A stretch of DNA of 64,000 nt. It comes from Romanomermis culicivorax. Its lineage: Eukaryota > Nematoda > Enoplea > Mermithida > Mermithidae. Each line of letters begins with the position of its first letter. Position 1 is the stretch's first letter. The stretch is from contig CAWUHX010000025.1 of NCBI GenBank assembly GCA_963922205.1, positions 1,780,352 to 1,844,351 on the forward strand. The letters run 5' to 3'. Below the pieces are notes generated by a model. That model saw nothing but the letters and a program-made list of their open reading frames with translations. It was not told where the DNA came from and made no database searches. A program made the translations under genes and the position numbers. Shown piece after piece: positions 23,001-38,000 of the stretch.

Positions 23001-26000
23001 TGAGTAGTTTTACACGCCGAGTATCGCGGTTGGCATTCCATGAAAAGTCGAAATTCGCATAGCTACAGTACCTACTCCAAAATTTGGACTTTATATATTT
23101 TTTTTACATTTTTCGCTCCGTATAATTTCGAAACATCAGAGCTTAGAAAAGACCTGACTCTGAAGTCAAATGTTCATTACATGCAGGTATGAAAAAATTA
23201 TTTTTATTCCCATACTCTACACTTTGCACGTTATTTTAAAGTGTCAAAAGACAGTCGAAATAAATCGGGAACTAGATTTTGGGCACCTTTCTTATCGGAT
23301 GTTGCAGAATTTTTTTCTTCGTTTATGTAACCACTAATGTCCAACATATTGTGTTAAAATTTCAATCAGGTTTGGGTATACCGTTTTTTAGCTGTTCGTG
23401 TTTGTACACCTTGAAAGTTGATGCAAAAATGCTGTAAAATCCCACTAGATATGTCACTAAAGGGATGAGGGAAATATTGGAAAATTTTGTATTAGACGGA
23501 TAGAAAGAAAAGATGTGAATCGAATCACTGGTAAAATTTTATTGATATACTCGAAATGGTTCTCCAACAGGGTGTCTGGGGAAAGATAAAACTAAAATTC
23601 CTCTAGGCGCTTAGTGTTACGAAATAAATGTCAGATATCTGACTATCTGAGTCATTCTTTTTAATAAGCTGTGATAAAGTGCTCTACAATTCAATTCATC
23701 CTGTTTGGAACCACATAATGTCAGCCAGATGAAAATAAATCAAGTAATAGTCGATTTTAGTGCCTTTAAAATGCAGTCAAGGGTATCGGAGTAACTCTCG
23801 CCGCTTTCTTTTCTGTGGATTTAAAACAATCGCTCGATTTCCGAAATTTGATAAATTTTTAAAAATTTTCGACCCTTCATTGGAAGCATATTGTTCGGCA
23901 ACCATCCGAGCTGGATAATAAATATTTGTCATGACTTCGAGCCACATTTTCTTCTTATGTGTAAGATACCATAGATGTATCGGGTACCCGAACCCGAAAT
24001 TAGACCCGAAATTACGCGACCATTTTGTTAAATCCGGACCCGATATTCTTCAAATTTTGGGCCGGGACCCGAAGAAATTGTTACATTTTTGATTCGGGTC
24101 CGATGTATATCATAGTCATTCTGCTAAAAACAAATACCCATGTTCAAGAATGTCATGACACATTAGTTAGCTTTTGAGATAGGAAAAGTAACTAATCAAC
24201 ACTATTGCTTAGATCATTGTGAGACTGATTTATATCTAAAACATACTATGTTTGAAAATTTTTTTCTAATTTTGTAAATTACACGTTTTACACTTTTTGA
24301 GGTATCCAGAGGGAGGTGGAAAAAAGCCGAAAAAATCATTTGGACCTCTTTCCGGACATCTGCTTAAAGTATGCGGCAGAATTTTTTTCATCATTTCTGT
24401 AGGCACTAACGTCTAACATATTGCATTAAAATTCCAATCCGATTACTGTACCGTTTTAGGAGTTGTAGCAATTGGCACACACTGCACTGTCATTCAAATA
24501 TCTTTTTGAACCTGAATAAATTCCCAAGCAATAAAGTTCTGAGAAAACAGGATTTGTCTATATATTAAATTAGTAGGAAAAATACGGTTTGAAGTCTTAG
24601 TAAATTTTCATTTGTCTAGCTCTGATAATTTCCGAACGACATGCTTCAATTGGGAGGTCAAAAATGTTGCAAATTCTCATTAAATTTCAGAAATCGAGTC
24701 ATTCCTTAACTTTTATTTACAGGGACGCGAGAGTTATTCCAATGCACTTTGTCGTATTTGAAAGCATAATTCTTTTTTTAGCACGGTGCTAATGAAGTTA
24801 ACTAACGAAAATGTGTTAACGAAAATTAATACAAGTTAAGGAAAACAAAAAGTAATACAAATTAAGGAAATTTGGCGGCTGTGCTAATAGGACCGTGCTG
24901 AAGAACCACTGTTTGAGAGGCACTACAATCGATTATCATCTCATTTATTTTGGTATCTTGGCTAATCTCAGGTAGTGTGAAACGTGTGCCTTCAACTGTT
25001 GAAAATTTTCTCACACCTTATAACATAAGCCGGAGTCAGACAGAACGTCATTTACCTTGTAATATTATTCGCTGTTTCGACTTTTTCAACTGAATTACCG
25101 GAAAAAAGAATTTCTTTTGCATCTCTTCCGAGACACCCTGTTGCACAACCAAAAAAGATCAATGATAGTGAAATAATCTTAGGATTTTTGTCGCCGACAA
25201 TCAGCGACAGTCGGCGACTGCACTTCTGTATTGGGCTTAATGAACATTTGGATATTTATATTTATAAACATATACAGAGACCAAACAATGCCAAAAATGC
25301 AAAATTTCTAATTTTTGGGGTACTGTAGGTTTGCGAATTCTGTCTTTTGTGGCGAATGAATGCTGTTATAGTAGTCAGCATGTAAATCCACTCAAAATAT
25401 CTCATTCTCAGATATTATTAAATTCCAACTTATCATACGTCAATGGAGCAGTTGGTCAAATCTCTCAGAGATCGTTTCTTAATGGATCGCACAGATTAGC
25501 ATGTGGAAAAACGTAATGGACCCACACCCTAAATGACACCCTAAATTACCCGACTATTTTGATGGTCCTGGATCAGATATTCTCAAAATTTTGGACCCGG
25601 ACCCTGACCCGATATTCTTAAAATTTTGGATCCGAACCCGATACTTTTAAAATTTTGTATGCGGACCCAATATTCTCAAAATATGCTACCCCCATATGTA
25701 TATATCTCTAGTAAAGACAAATCCTGTATTTTCAAAACATTATTCATTAAAGATTTATTCAGATTCATAAAAATATTTGAATGACAGTGCAGTGTGTGCG
25801 AATCGCTAGATCTCCCAAAAGTGTAGGCAAATCGGATTGAACTTTTAACACAAGATGTTGGACATTAGTGCCTATCGAAATGAAGAAAAAAATTCTGCAG
25901 GATCCAGTGCCGTAGAATGTGCCTGGTGAGAGTTCCAAAGGATTTTTTCGGTTTTTCCTCCTCCTTGACATAGCGTAACAATTGTAAAGTACGAGAATAA

Positions 26001-29000
26001 AAAAATTGCTTCCAACCAAGCACTAAATATTGTAATAATAAATACCTTCAAAAACAGGAAAGAGCAAAATAAGATCTATATGTCTACCTGGCTCGCTGCC
26101 CTGAAATGCCAGCTGAAGTACATGAAATACAGTGGTCTGCCAAAAGAAGTGCTAAACATTATAGATATGCTCGTAAACAGTTAGATGAACCTTTCCCTCC
26201 TTATTTAAAAAACACAGAAACATGTTGTATTTCTCTCTTTTCACAGTGTGAAAACCACGAGATGATGTCCTTTGTGTGTTCTTTTTTTGTGTGTGTTTAG
26301 GTTGTTTATTGTACATATTACTGTTTGTCTTGTAATAAATAATAATCCCCCCCCCCCCCCCAAAAAAAATTGCTTCATATCACACTAGAGAGTATGGCTT
26401 TTCTACGCCTTGATGTTCTGAATAGCTTGTACATAACAAACTGCTGAAAAATTTGAAAATTCCGAAGTTTAGTATACTGTAGCTACGCGAATGTTGACTA
26501 TTATACAAAATAAATTCCGGAAGTATACTCATCATGTAAAACTACACAATATACCTTTCCAGATATGATGAATTTTTAGCTCATCTTAGTCAAGGTCGAT
26601 TTTCTCACTTAAAATTTCTTTACTAATAAAATTAACACTCATGAGTTAGAGTAATGAAAAAGATATTCCAAATAAAAATCTATTATGATCGTTCGATTTG
26701 TTTCCCTTGTTTTTCAGGGTGACTTAGCTTTACTCGACGCTGTATTACAAACGCCCAATGTAGATGTCAACGTCAAAAGTTCACTTCAGATGACCGCGCT
26801 ACACATCGCTTGCATGTGCGGACATGCCGAGGTATGCTCTACTTACCTTCGTGTGCGCGACATAATTAGTCCATTTACTGAGAAGTGCGACTCGCCACAC
26901 TAAAATCCGTAGATATTTGATTTTTCTGCACTTCATCACTGACGAATAGATTCTCATATCTCATTTCGAATGTAATCGAAACCGCAGTATGGGACAAAGT
27001 GAACGTACTGGTTTCAGTTTTCTGTGTCTTACACAAAGTGAACGTTTGTCAAAAATAACTGAAGCGGCTAGACATTCGCTGGCGGAAAAGTCGAGGCGGA
27101 CATTTTTGGCTGGTGAGACATGTTGAAGTAAACAACTACACCCCAGAATGCAGTTCGTTAATACTATAATTTAAAGCATTTGATTGTGGACGTACTTGTT
27201 TTTGCCCTCATTTAGCTTATGTCACCACTTGCCTTCAAGATAATAGGTATATAAAATTGAAGTAGACGAGACGGCAGATCATTTTTTCGAATCAAACTTG
27301 CTATCTTGCTGAACTTTGATTCACTCTTCCCAGGTCATCGAAAAATTGATTCAATACGGCGGTGAAGTGAACTGTCAAGATTGGGTTAAGTATACACCGT
27401 TGCACGTCGCATGTTATTTCGGTCACGAAAAGGTCAGCTTTGGGACTAAAATTTTTAGTTTTAAGGTCAAAGGTATTGTACCCGTATTTCCACTTTCTAG
27501 GCGGTCAAACGTCTTTTGTCTAATAAAGCTGATCCTAATCAGGCTGCTGGTGTTCATGATCGGCCCGTCCATTTAGCTTGTTCGAAAGGATACGTCAATG
27601 TAACAAAGCTGCTATTAGATGCAAGAGCTGATCGTGAGTATCCGTTTTTTACTGGGTACTTCGTATAGAATGTTTGATTGTGTGCCCTTACTCCGCGTGC
27701 TCCGTTACCTCAAGTGTCCCATTACCTCAAATGTCTCGTTACTCCAATTCAAGTGTCCCGCTACTCTAACTAATGCTATAAATCCCTTCACCCCAAATAA
27801 TGCAATTTTTTTGCAAAAAAATGGTGTCCCGTCCAGTATTTTTTTCTGCACAATGCAGACTCTTTAGGCTTCGTGCAGAATTTTTTTTGCTGATTTCTGC
27901 ACTGGTGCAGAATTTTTTGAGCCATATGTTTGATCACATCGGATACATAATTTTAGGATCTCAAAAGTTTCCGGCGCTTCGCGTCGGTTATAACTTTAAT
28001 AAGCATTATTATTTATTTGCTAGCTCAGGCGCGACTTCCAGCATGTCTACCTTCACTTATTATTTAATCTTTAATAGTTTTCATCATCTTAAACGTATTA
28101 TTTCATGTTTTAATTGGTAATCTTCAATATTTTATCTTGATATTTAGTGAAGATTCATATTTTTTCCATGACACGTTTTTTGAGAAGGATCAATACGTCA
28201 AGTCTGTTAACTTTTTCAAGTGATTATTCCTTCCTTAACGTAAAATCAATCCAAAAGCTTCATGGGAGTAGTTTTCGGAAATTTCTACTCTTCTTACTCC
28301 TATCTTTCCGGCCAAGTTCATGAGAGTTTGCAAATAAATTACTTGTTTTCAATTTTTGAAATATAAAATTCTAGAAATTACAACATTCGAACACAAAGTT
28401 TGAATGTAATTCTTGAAATAAATGTTTTGAAAATTGATTTTCCAGTGTCGCGGAATGTCAGTGCCCAAAAAATTTCAGTATATTTTTTGGGCTCTCACTT
28501 GTCATCATAGAGGACTTAACCGTCGATTTCTCATTTAATCCAAGGTCATTATGCTTTTGGATAGTTTGCTGAAAAAATTTGTTCCACAATGCTTGTAGAT
28601 TAGAGATCGATCAAACTCAAAAATTTCAAATGTTTCCTAAATTTTAATGAATTAACGGCTCTAAAAAACAGCAGAACGTTTGAGAAAGCTCAATTATACA
28701 TAAATAAAGCGTCTATGAGCATTTTTAAGCGATAAACGACTTCGGGTAAATGGGGAAACAAATTTTGACCCCTTCCCCCATTTGGGAAAAAGGCCCGGGG
28801 GGAAAAACAGCGGTAACAGGAGAAAACCGCAGTGCAGAAACTTTTTTTGGCTTTTCTGCACTATGCAGATGCCCGGTGCAGAAAAAAAATACTGGTCCCG
28901 TTAGTCCAAAAATGATATATGAATCTTCTAAACTTTCCCGTACTTAAACATAACAACTTAAACAGAAACTTGAGCAAAACACGCAAAACGAAAGAAAAAA

Positions 29001-32000
29001 GAAATACAAAGAAAAGTATGATAAAGAAAGAACAGCATGAACATAAATCAAAACACAAACAAAGACACAGAAAACAAAAAAAGAAATACGAAGAACTTTT
29101 TTTCTTCAGTTTTCTTTAGTATACTGTAGCTACGCGAGTCAATATTTTGCCCATAAATGAGATTTTTCATCAGTCTTTACAATTTTCCTCTCGTCTCGCT
29201 TGGAGTTTTCCAATGATTTTGAAACGTAAAAGGATGAAAACACCTTTCTAAGGCTGCAAATTTAGATCTTTTACCCTCGAATAATTTTTGCGAACATTAA
29301 TTTTCCAGCGTTTTGGAACACAAAAATCCGAAAATTTTCCCGGCGCTACGCGCCAAAATAAGAAAGATATTACGACCCATTAATTTGATTGTAATTTATT
29401 TTCATGGTTACGAAGAATCATTTTCCAGCCTTTCAGAATATAAAAATGCGAAAATCTTCCCGGTGCCGGGCGCCGAAAAAATTTTTTTTGTTCGGTCCGC
29501 CCCCTCTTAAAAACTTCCACGGCCCTGATTTGACTTATGGAGTAATGCGAATTTTAAAAATAGATTTATAGCATTATTGAGGTAATGGGATACTTGGAGT
29601 AACGGGACACGTGGAGTGGCGGGACATTTGGTGTAACGAGTAAATGGACTCATCGGAATGTTTAATGAACCTTTCGTTTGATTATTCTCATCGCAGAGAA
29701 ATTTTTTGATAGGCAGAGAAAAATCTTTCCCAGTTTTACCTTAAGTCATAGCAATGCTAGTAGTTTGAATTTTCTCAGTACAGTATTTAGTGATTCATGT
29801 CAAAAACATGTATTTAATGAATTTATTTTCATGGAAGCAGCTTCGAATTACTTTTTACGTCTTTTTAGCCAGTTTGAAAGATGACGAAGGCAACGGCGTT
29901 TTACATTTCTGTTGCAAAGCTGGCCATACATCATTATTGGAAGTTTTATTGCAACAACAGTTCGGCGTGAACGCCCATGATGTAAACGTCTATGAAGATA
30001 CGGCACTGCATGTGTAAGAGTTCCAATTATTTACCTGTAAGTCAGAAGATATTGTAAAAGAAGCTCAAAAAGTGTTGACTATTGATTATTTTACTGTAGA
30101 ATTCATTGTTTTTATTAAATTTCTTGCAAATTAGTACTTTCCGCCTGGAGGGTCTCGTGTACATGTTCAATAATATTATTAGTTTTTGTCTGCTATGATG
30201 TATTTGCACATTGCGCCGTATTTCATGATTTGATTTCTAGGTTTAATTCTTCGTTTAAGTCAATTACTAATGTTTAAAGAAATTTTAATCTTGTTCATGA
30301 AAGTTCGGTTTCAACCACTTACGTTCTAGAGCATGCTATAACGGCAAACTCGAAATCGTCAAACAATTGGTTCAACGCACTGGAATCGATAGCCTTACTA
30401 AAGAGAATTTGTTTTCAGAGACGCCATTACATTGGTCGGTGAAGTCAGATTTCTTATGCTCATGTGTATATCGTAATTTTCTTTTTCAGCGCAGCAACTT
30501 ACGGAAAAAGTATTGAATTGGTCAGCTTCTTGTTGAGGCAGCCTGGAGTTGATATCAATTATCAAGGCCAAGATGGACATACAGGTGAGTAATTCCTCCA
30601 GAATCAGAATCATCCGATTGACGCCCAAAGAGAAGACATCGTTTACGGTTCGATTAAATATACTAAATTTCTTTCGAACTGAATAGTTCAGGCTGTTGAA
30701 GATCTTTCTTGAGCCTGAGATTTTAATACTAATCTCTTTTGAGCTGAGTCGATCGTATACATTTTTCGCATAAAACCAATCATTTTCAATATTTTAAGCT
30801 TTACATAGCGCGTGTTATCACGGCCATATCAGATTGGTACAATTTCTATTGGAGAACGGCGCTGATCCGTCACTAGTTGCTCGGCCAAATATTCTGGTAA
30901 ACATATCAGTGAAACATCGCAAATTCAAAATCACGTTTTTCAGCATGAATCAGTCGAAAATAGCCACGCGTCTTCGCACAGTTCGACGTTATCCCATCCA
31001 GAAGAACAAACCCCAATCGTCTGGGCTTACGAAAGGGGTAAATTGAGCGACATCATTCATATTGTAACTAACGAAATTATTTATTCCTTTTTACAAGACT
31101 TGATTAATGTGCTGATGTTTTTAATCAGACTGATTATTGCTATTGTTGTACACCAAATTGAAAACTTGAAAATTCAGCTTGGAATCAACCTTTTTTGTAA
31201 ATCTGGGGGAAACAGAAATCGTATAAATTTCATGCTAGAAGTAGTTTAACGGGATTCTAACCAATCAAAAAATGGAAGTCTTCGACCAACTTATCCTTCT
31301 AACTTTGTTCCACACAGGGTTTTACTGTTCGTTCATTTATTTTTTCCGGTTGCAGGCCATGACAATATAGTAACGCTACTCAAACATTATAAACGCATCG
31401 ATATCGAAGGTTCACACGGAAGTGGTTGTTCTAGTGGAGGTTAGTAGTTGAAATTATCAAAATGCATTACTTTAATTTTTCATTAGATCCAATTGAAAAT
31501 TCCCATAGTTTTTCTCAGCTTTTCGTGATTAAATTTTTCCGCTTTCAATTTTGTAGATAGTTCATACGTACCTTTACCATCTCCGTTGGGTAAACTTCGG
31601 AGCATAACTAAAGAAAAAGCCGAAATTTTGCAGTTGCGAGCCACTTTGCCCAACCAGTTTCACGTTGCATTGAGCGATATTGATTTCCAAGAATCTGTGG
31701 GTTCCGGTTCATTTGGCCGCGTTTATAAAGGGATGTATAGGGGCAAAATTGTTGCTATAAAAAGGTATTTGTGAAAGAATAATGATTTCCGTTTTTGATG
31801 ACCTCAAACAAATTTTGAAGCTTCAAGCGAAAATAGATTTCAAGGATCTGCTTTGGTCCAAAAAACAGTCCGCCGTAAAGTGTCAGCTTACAGTAACCAG
31901 AGTGATTCTAGTTTTTTGCGGTTGATAGCAAAATTACTCTGGCGTCATATGTCAGCATTCACTTATGTTAAAAATTCGTAGACTGGTGGTAAAGCTCAAC

Positions 32001-35000
32001 GCAAAACCACTATTTTTTGTGATTCTTCATAGGTTGTTTGATGACAGATTCCACGAAAATCGATCAATTTGAAGTAAAATACACAAAAAGAGTCCAGTTC
32101 TTCCGCAGTTTTCGATGAAAGAAGTATTGGAAATGTTAGGAAAATATAAATTTTACAGTAGTATACTTTTGCTCATGACTATTACAATTAACGACTGTAT
32201 GTATAGTTCAGAAAGCAAAAAAATACTTATTCAGTTCTCCAGGTCTTCATTGGTAGTGAACATTAACATTACATTAACATAGAGAGTAAAGAATTAACCG
32301 GGAATACCTATAATAAGAGGGGTTGAGAGGAGACCCGTCTACTCGGTCGGACCTAGTAGCCAAATGTTGGAAGTTGGTACCCCTAATTAAAAACATTGGG
32401 CAAGAAACAGCGGTTTTGGCCTTTTTTGGGAAAACTTTCGAACTTTTCGACTTTTACGCTCCCGATTCCGAGGTTTATCTCCCTCAACCGAAAGGAGGTC
32501 TTACAGATATGAACCGCAGCTAAAGTTTTCTTTTGCATTTCAAATCTCAAATTTTTTAATACATACATTGCATTTCAAATATCAAGTTTTTCTAATACGT
32601 ACATTGCCGTTTTTTGAACCATCCTGTTACATATATATGTTATCCTCTAGGTATCGTGCAAATGCTTTTGGGCCGAAATCTGATGTTGATATGTTCTGTC
32701 GAGAAGTATCGATTTTATCTCGTTTGTCGCATCCACATATAATAAATTTCGTTGGTGCCTGCTTAGATGATCCAAGTGTAAGCAGCAGAAAGGTTTTAGG
32801 TTCAGCCTTAGATCCATGGATAAAACTATCTGCGCTTAAAATCTCCCTTTTTCGTAAAATTTTACGCATCCTTTTTTCGTTGGTTTGATGTACCAGATTA
32901 TGCCTTCTCAAAATTATTTTATAGTCTGTTTAGCTCAAAATGATAGACGCAACGAAAGTCAAAAGATTAGGTTAAATTTGATATACGCAATTTTCACATA
33001 GTTTAAAACTTTATATTAATGTTTATAAGCGCTAAATTTCTCCATGAGGAATTGCAGAGCCAAAATCATTGAAAAAACATAATGCTTATTACTATTGATT
33101 TGGACAGAACAGCGTCGATACCTGAGTGCTACTTGAGAAATTTATAACTTAAAACCAAGTTATTGAAGGAAATTTTCACCGGATTTGTTTGCAGCTCACT
33201 GACGAAAATTTGTATTAATGATTAGAATAAAAAACTTATTTTTTTTTGTATTGAACTTAATTTAATGGAATCGTTGCATCGATCATTTCAAAATGAATGG
33301 AGTATAGTTTATCTTCTTGCATACATAATTCGAATTTCGGCTTTACAGCAATTCGCTATTCTAACTGAGTATGTCGCCGGCGGGTCATTGTTCAGTTTGC
33401 TCCACGAACAAAAACGGTACGGATTAAGTACGCTAGTTCGCCAAATGCGCAGTTGTCAAAATTCGTAATATTGTTTAATGATTATTTAGTCGAACTATTG
33501 AGTTTTTTATTGATCTGTTTTCTAACTGGAATGATTTGGGCAAATGTAGGAACCGAGTTGCTTTAAGGATGCTAGATTTGACGTCCAAATTGAGTATAGG
33601 GCTGGATGTCGCTCGGGGTATGAATTACCTGCACGATTTAGCGCATGCTGTGATTCACAGAGATTTGAACTCGCACAATATATTGTTACACGAAGATGGC
33701 AAAGCGGTTGTAGCCGATTTCGGCGAATCACGATTAGTTAGGTCATTAGAAGAAGACAACATGACCAAACAACCAGGGGTACGTGAATAATTGTTAATGC
33801 CTTAAACTGTTACCTTTATTGTGCAGTGAAGATAAGACATGCACGGGAAAAATTTTCAGGATGTAGAGACCAAAAACGGATCTAAATAACTGAAAATTGT
33901 GGAAAATGACCGCTTCAGAATCAGCATTTCAGGAAGATGAATTGACTTTTTTCGCAGATCAAAAGCGTAGCTAAGGTTTCGGTGAGGGGGCTATGTCGTG
34001 CGTAGCGTTTCCAACATGCGCACGATGCGTATCCATGTTGGAAATTCTGGTGATTACGCACTTCATACACATATACTAATTTTTCCAATTTTAGAATCTC
34101 AGATGGATGGCCCCAGAAGTTTTCACTCAGTGTACCCGATACAGCACCAAAGCTGATGTTTTCAGCTACGCACTCGTCATATGGGAAATATATATTGGAG
34201 AGCTTCCATTTTCGCATTTGAAACCAGGTACGGTAGTAAAAAGTTTTTATTCTAATTGGGCATTATGTAGACAAGTTTTTAGAACAAAAGAACAGCGTGC
34301 ACTTGAATGGGCATATCGTCATACCTGTAATTGGGGAGGGTTGGGCGACCCGCCCTACTTGGCCAACCCTATACCCAACCCCCCAGACTTGGAAAAATTA
34401 GAAAAAATTGGCAAAAAAAGCTTGTTTCGGCCTTTTTTGAGAAAATTTTCGACTTTTTTCCGACCCCCCCTCAAATTTCGGTTTGCCCCCCCCCCCCCAA
34501 CTGGTCGGACCTCTTACAGGTATGGATATCGTTCATGTTGTTGGGATGGGAGATAAATCATAAAAATTCTGGATAGTAAGTATGTATTTCCATAGTTTTG
34601 TGCAGTAATCACTGTTATTTCTCTGAACATTTTTTCCCGAATGGAACCAAGGAAATCTTACTTCCATTTTCCCCATCAGGGTTTTTTCCACACAGTGCGA
34701 ATTTTTTTGGAAGTCGTGGGGAAAATTTTTGGGGCAGTTTTCCGCACGGAACGGAAACCGTTTTAATGTTTTTAGTGGTTTTAATGGTGGTGTGGAAATT
34801 TTTCTGGTCGATTTCCCCAAGATACCGAACGGCCGGTGCAAAAAAACCCTGTTGGCCATAATATTTTTCGGCCAAAAGCGATACTCCGATCCAATCTTTC
34901 TGCGCTCTAATGTCCGCGCTTTATTGTCCTGCGCTCTAATGTCCTTCGCGCTATTATCCTGTGCTCTAATGTCCCTGCGCTCTATTGTTCCGCGCTCTAA

Positions 35001-38000
35001 TGTATCGGTACCGTTTTTATGCACTTTAACGCATTCCGAGGTCTCCAGAATCAGTAGTCATCCAAAATTGGACAAAAAATTGAAAATTTATTAATTGCAT
35101 AGTAACTAGACTTGGTGAAATAATCAATGTTAATTTAACGATCTCTAGTAGTCTACCATATCATATTTGTAAAACATTCGGCTAATTGCATTGCTGCGCT
35201 TTTGATTAGAAATGATCATAGTATCCATTCCAGCGCGGAGCGTGGAAAAAATTTGTCATATGAAAGCTTCCAAAATGTTGGAGAATGCGTTTTAGCGATA
35301 ATTTCTAGTACTTTGATCCGGATTCTCAGTTGTAGAATGGCTATATGAAATAAATAAGAAAATGAAGAAAAATCGACGGTATTTAACTTTTTCCCCCAAA
35401 AAGCTTGATTCGTAGAAAAACGGTGAATAGACCAATCCGAAAATTATAGAATGAAATCTAGCGCGGAGCGCCGGAAAATTTTTGGTGTTTTATGATTTTG
35501 GAGCCTGTAAAACACTTACTTCAAATCTAAAATTCAATGAAAATAACTATAATTCTCTTGAATAATAGAATATAAATAAAAAAGTAAAAATTTTAGGAGA
35601 CAAAGTGGCTTATAGACCTCAAATTTTAGGAGCCATTTCCAAATTTTTAGAGGCCCAGGCCCTCAAAATTTTGGAAAAAAATAAAAAAGGCCCCTAAAAG
35701 GTCTGAATGTAACTGATTTCTGTCTCTGCACTGGTCAGATTAAGTTGATGCATTTTCGTGCCGAATCGCCTGACAGTAAATCCCCGACCTAAAGCTCAGC
35801 ACGGGAATATTGTCCGGACTCTACCCCTCTTGCGAAGGTGTGATTGCTACTCTTCTGACATGTATTTGTATGAAGTTTCACGCTAAAAAGTTTGTCAGAG
35901 GATTTCTATAGATCAATTTTTTTTATTGGCTAATGTTAAAATTGCAGAGACTTTGGGAAACGAGTTACTGTTGCACGAATAATAAAATTGAGTTCATCAT
36001 GATATACTTCATAGGCATATAAGGCGCCTTTCAAATAAATCACAACACAAAAGAATTTCTACTCGTATTTGTCAAATTTCTGGCGAAAAATAGATTTCTT
36101 TTAGTATTTTTCACACCCTGAAATCTATGACAGGTGCGCATGTATAGTTTGTTTTTTCAGTCGTTTCTAATTTTCTCGAGGCAGCCTTCTTTATATGTGC
36201 TTTCGTAGTTTTCATCTGATCCAGTGGAAACATCACAGTTTCATTTTATATTCATTCTGCTCTATTGTTTGATTTCGTACCCCCGGAACATTCAGAATCT
36301 AAGTTTGCAACCTATGTATTTTGCATTACACAGTTATAGTGACGTTCCCAAGCTCACAAATCACAACAAAACAAAGACTTCTTTTTATGCTAAAAGTTTA
36401 AGGTAGATATCTTATTGGGTCATCACTGCTTGAAAATAACCACATAATTTTAGGTATGATCTCAGCTGACCTGCAACGTGCCGGTGTGAGTGTCTTTTTC
36501 CTGCGCCACGCATTCTACACAGTGCAGAAAAGCTAAAAAAGGTTTCTGCACTGCGGTTTTCTCCTGTTACCATTGTTTTTTTTCCCCGGGCCCTTTCCCC
36601 AAATAGGGAAAGAGGTCAAAATTTCCCCCCCCCCATTTTCCTTAAGTCGTTTTTCCGCTTAAAAATGCTCATAGACGCTCTATTTGTGTGTTCTTGAGCT
36701 TTTTCAAACTTTCTGGTGGTATCCGTTAATTCATTAAAATTGAGGAAAAAATTGAACTTTTCGAGTTTGATGGAAGCACTGTGGAACAAATTTACCAGCA
36801 AACTATCCAATAGCTTAATGACCATTGGAAATCGACGGTTAAGTCCTCTATGATGACAAGTGAGAGCCCAAAAAAAGATCGAACAATTTCTTGGGTATTG
36901 ACATTCTGCGACGCTGGGAAATCAATTCTCCGAACATTTATTTCAAAAATTAGATTCGAATTTTGTGTTCAAAAGTCGTAATTTCTAGGATTTTATTATT
37001 TGAAAAATTTTAAAACCGGTAATTTATTCGTAAACTCTCATGAACTTGGCCGAAAAGATATGAGTAAGTAGAGTAGAAATTTCCAAAAACTACTTCTATG
37101 AAGCTTTTGAATTTCTTTCACGTTGAGAAAGGAATAGTTGCTTCAAAAAGTTTAGAGACTTGACGTATTTCTCAAAAAATGTATCAAGGAAAAAATGCGA
37201 ATCTTGAATAAATATCAAGATAAAATATTGAAAATTACCAATTAAAACATGAGATAATACGTTTAAGATGATGAAAACTATTATAGAGTAAGTGATAAGT
37301 GAAGGTAGACATGCCAAAAGCCGCGCCTGAGCTAGGTAATACATAATAATGATTATTAAAGTTATAACCGGCACGATGCGCTGTAAAATTTCGAGATTAT
37401 GACCTTCTGAAATGCACCAAAATGCATCTTTTCTGTATCCGATCCCCAAAATTTTCTTCCCCAAACATCAAACACATGACTCAAAAAATTCTGCACTAGT
37501 GCAAAAATCAGCAAAAAAAAATTCTGCACGAAGCCTAAAAAGTCTGCACTGTGCAGCAAAAAAACATTGGGGTGTATTGACATTTTAAATCAGCTAGATA
37601 GTACCGTCAACTAGAGATCGGACGGATCCAGTTTTTTGATTACATCGGATCCGAAACCAGATCCTCAACAATTGCTTTATCGAATGTCGATCCAGAAAAC
37701 AGCAATCATCGCATCTGGATCCAGAACAACAGATCGGCTGAATCCGGATACTGTATATATCATACATATGTGAATGAATAGTGGCGTACATGTTTAATAA
37801 TTCATAATCAAGTATGAATTCATATTTTTTTCAGTTCAATAACTGTAACAAGAGCTCAAAATCTGCATTGCGCGGAAATGACGAGAGAACTCTGCACTGA
37901 ACAAGTTTTTTGTGTTCCAAATAAATACAATGTTGAAAAACTACAACAATTACAGTTGTTTCAAGAACGTAAAAATGACCAGATTAAAAACCAAGAAGTA

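Larger units (their letters stand above)
22960..26620. mobile_element. Family-F long-inverted-repeat complex in kinase intron 2
   Basis: The left arm (AAGTTGAAAATTAATTTTAT, then GAGTAGTTTTACAC and GCATAGCTACAGTA) is mirrored by the right arm near 26450-26610 (inverted GAGCTAAAAATTCATCATAT, GTGTAGTTTTACAT, GCGTAGCTACAGTA). The arms exceed 150 bp but are imperfect. A second copy is at 51990-54345. Inside are inverted ACTAATGTCCAACATATTGT segments (near 23330, 24410 and 25850), so more than one F-related unit is present, and a GGACCCG-repeat hAT is nested within. Confidence 0.55.

Noticed and set aside
28919-29119. Lys/Arg/Glu-rich open frame
   Set aside because: It is low-complexity A-rich DNA inside a transposon, with no homology or splice context.
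32651-32888. Kinase exon 13 extended to 32888
   Set aside because: Similarity stops at LDDPS (32777) at a GTAAGC donor, and the next exon (33349) continues the conserved QFAILTEYV segment in phase.
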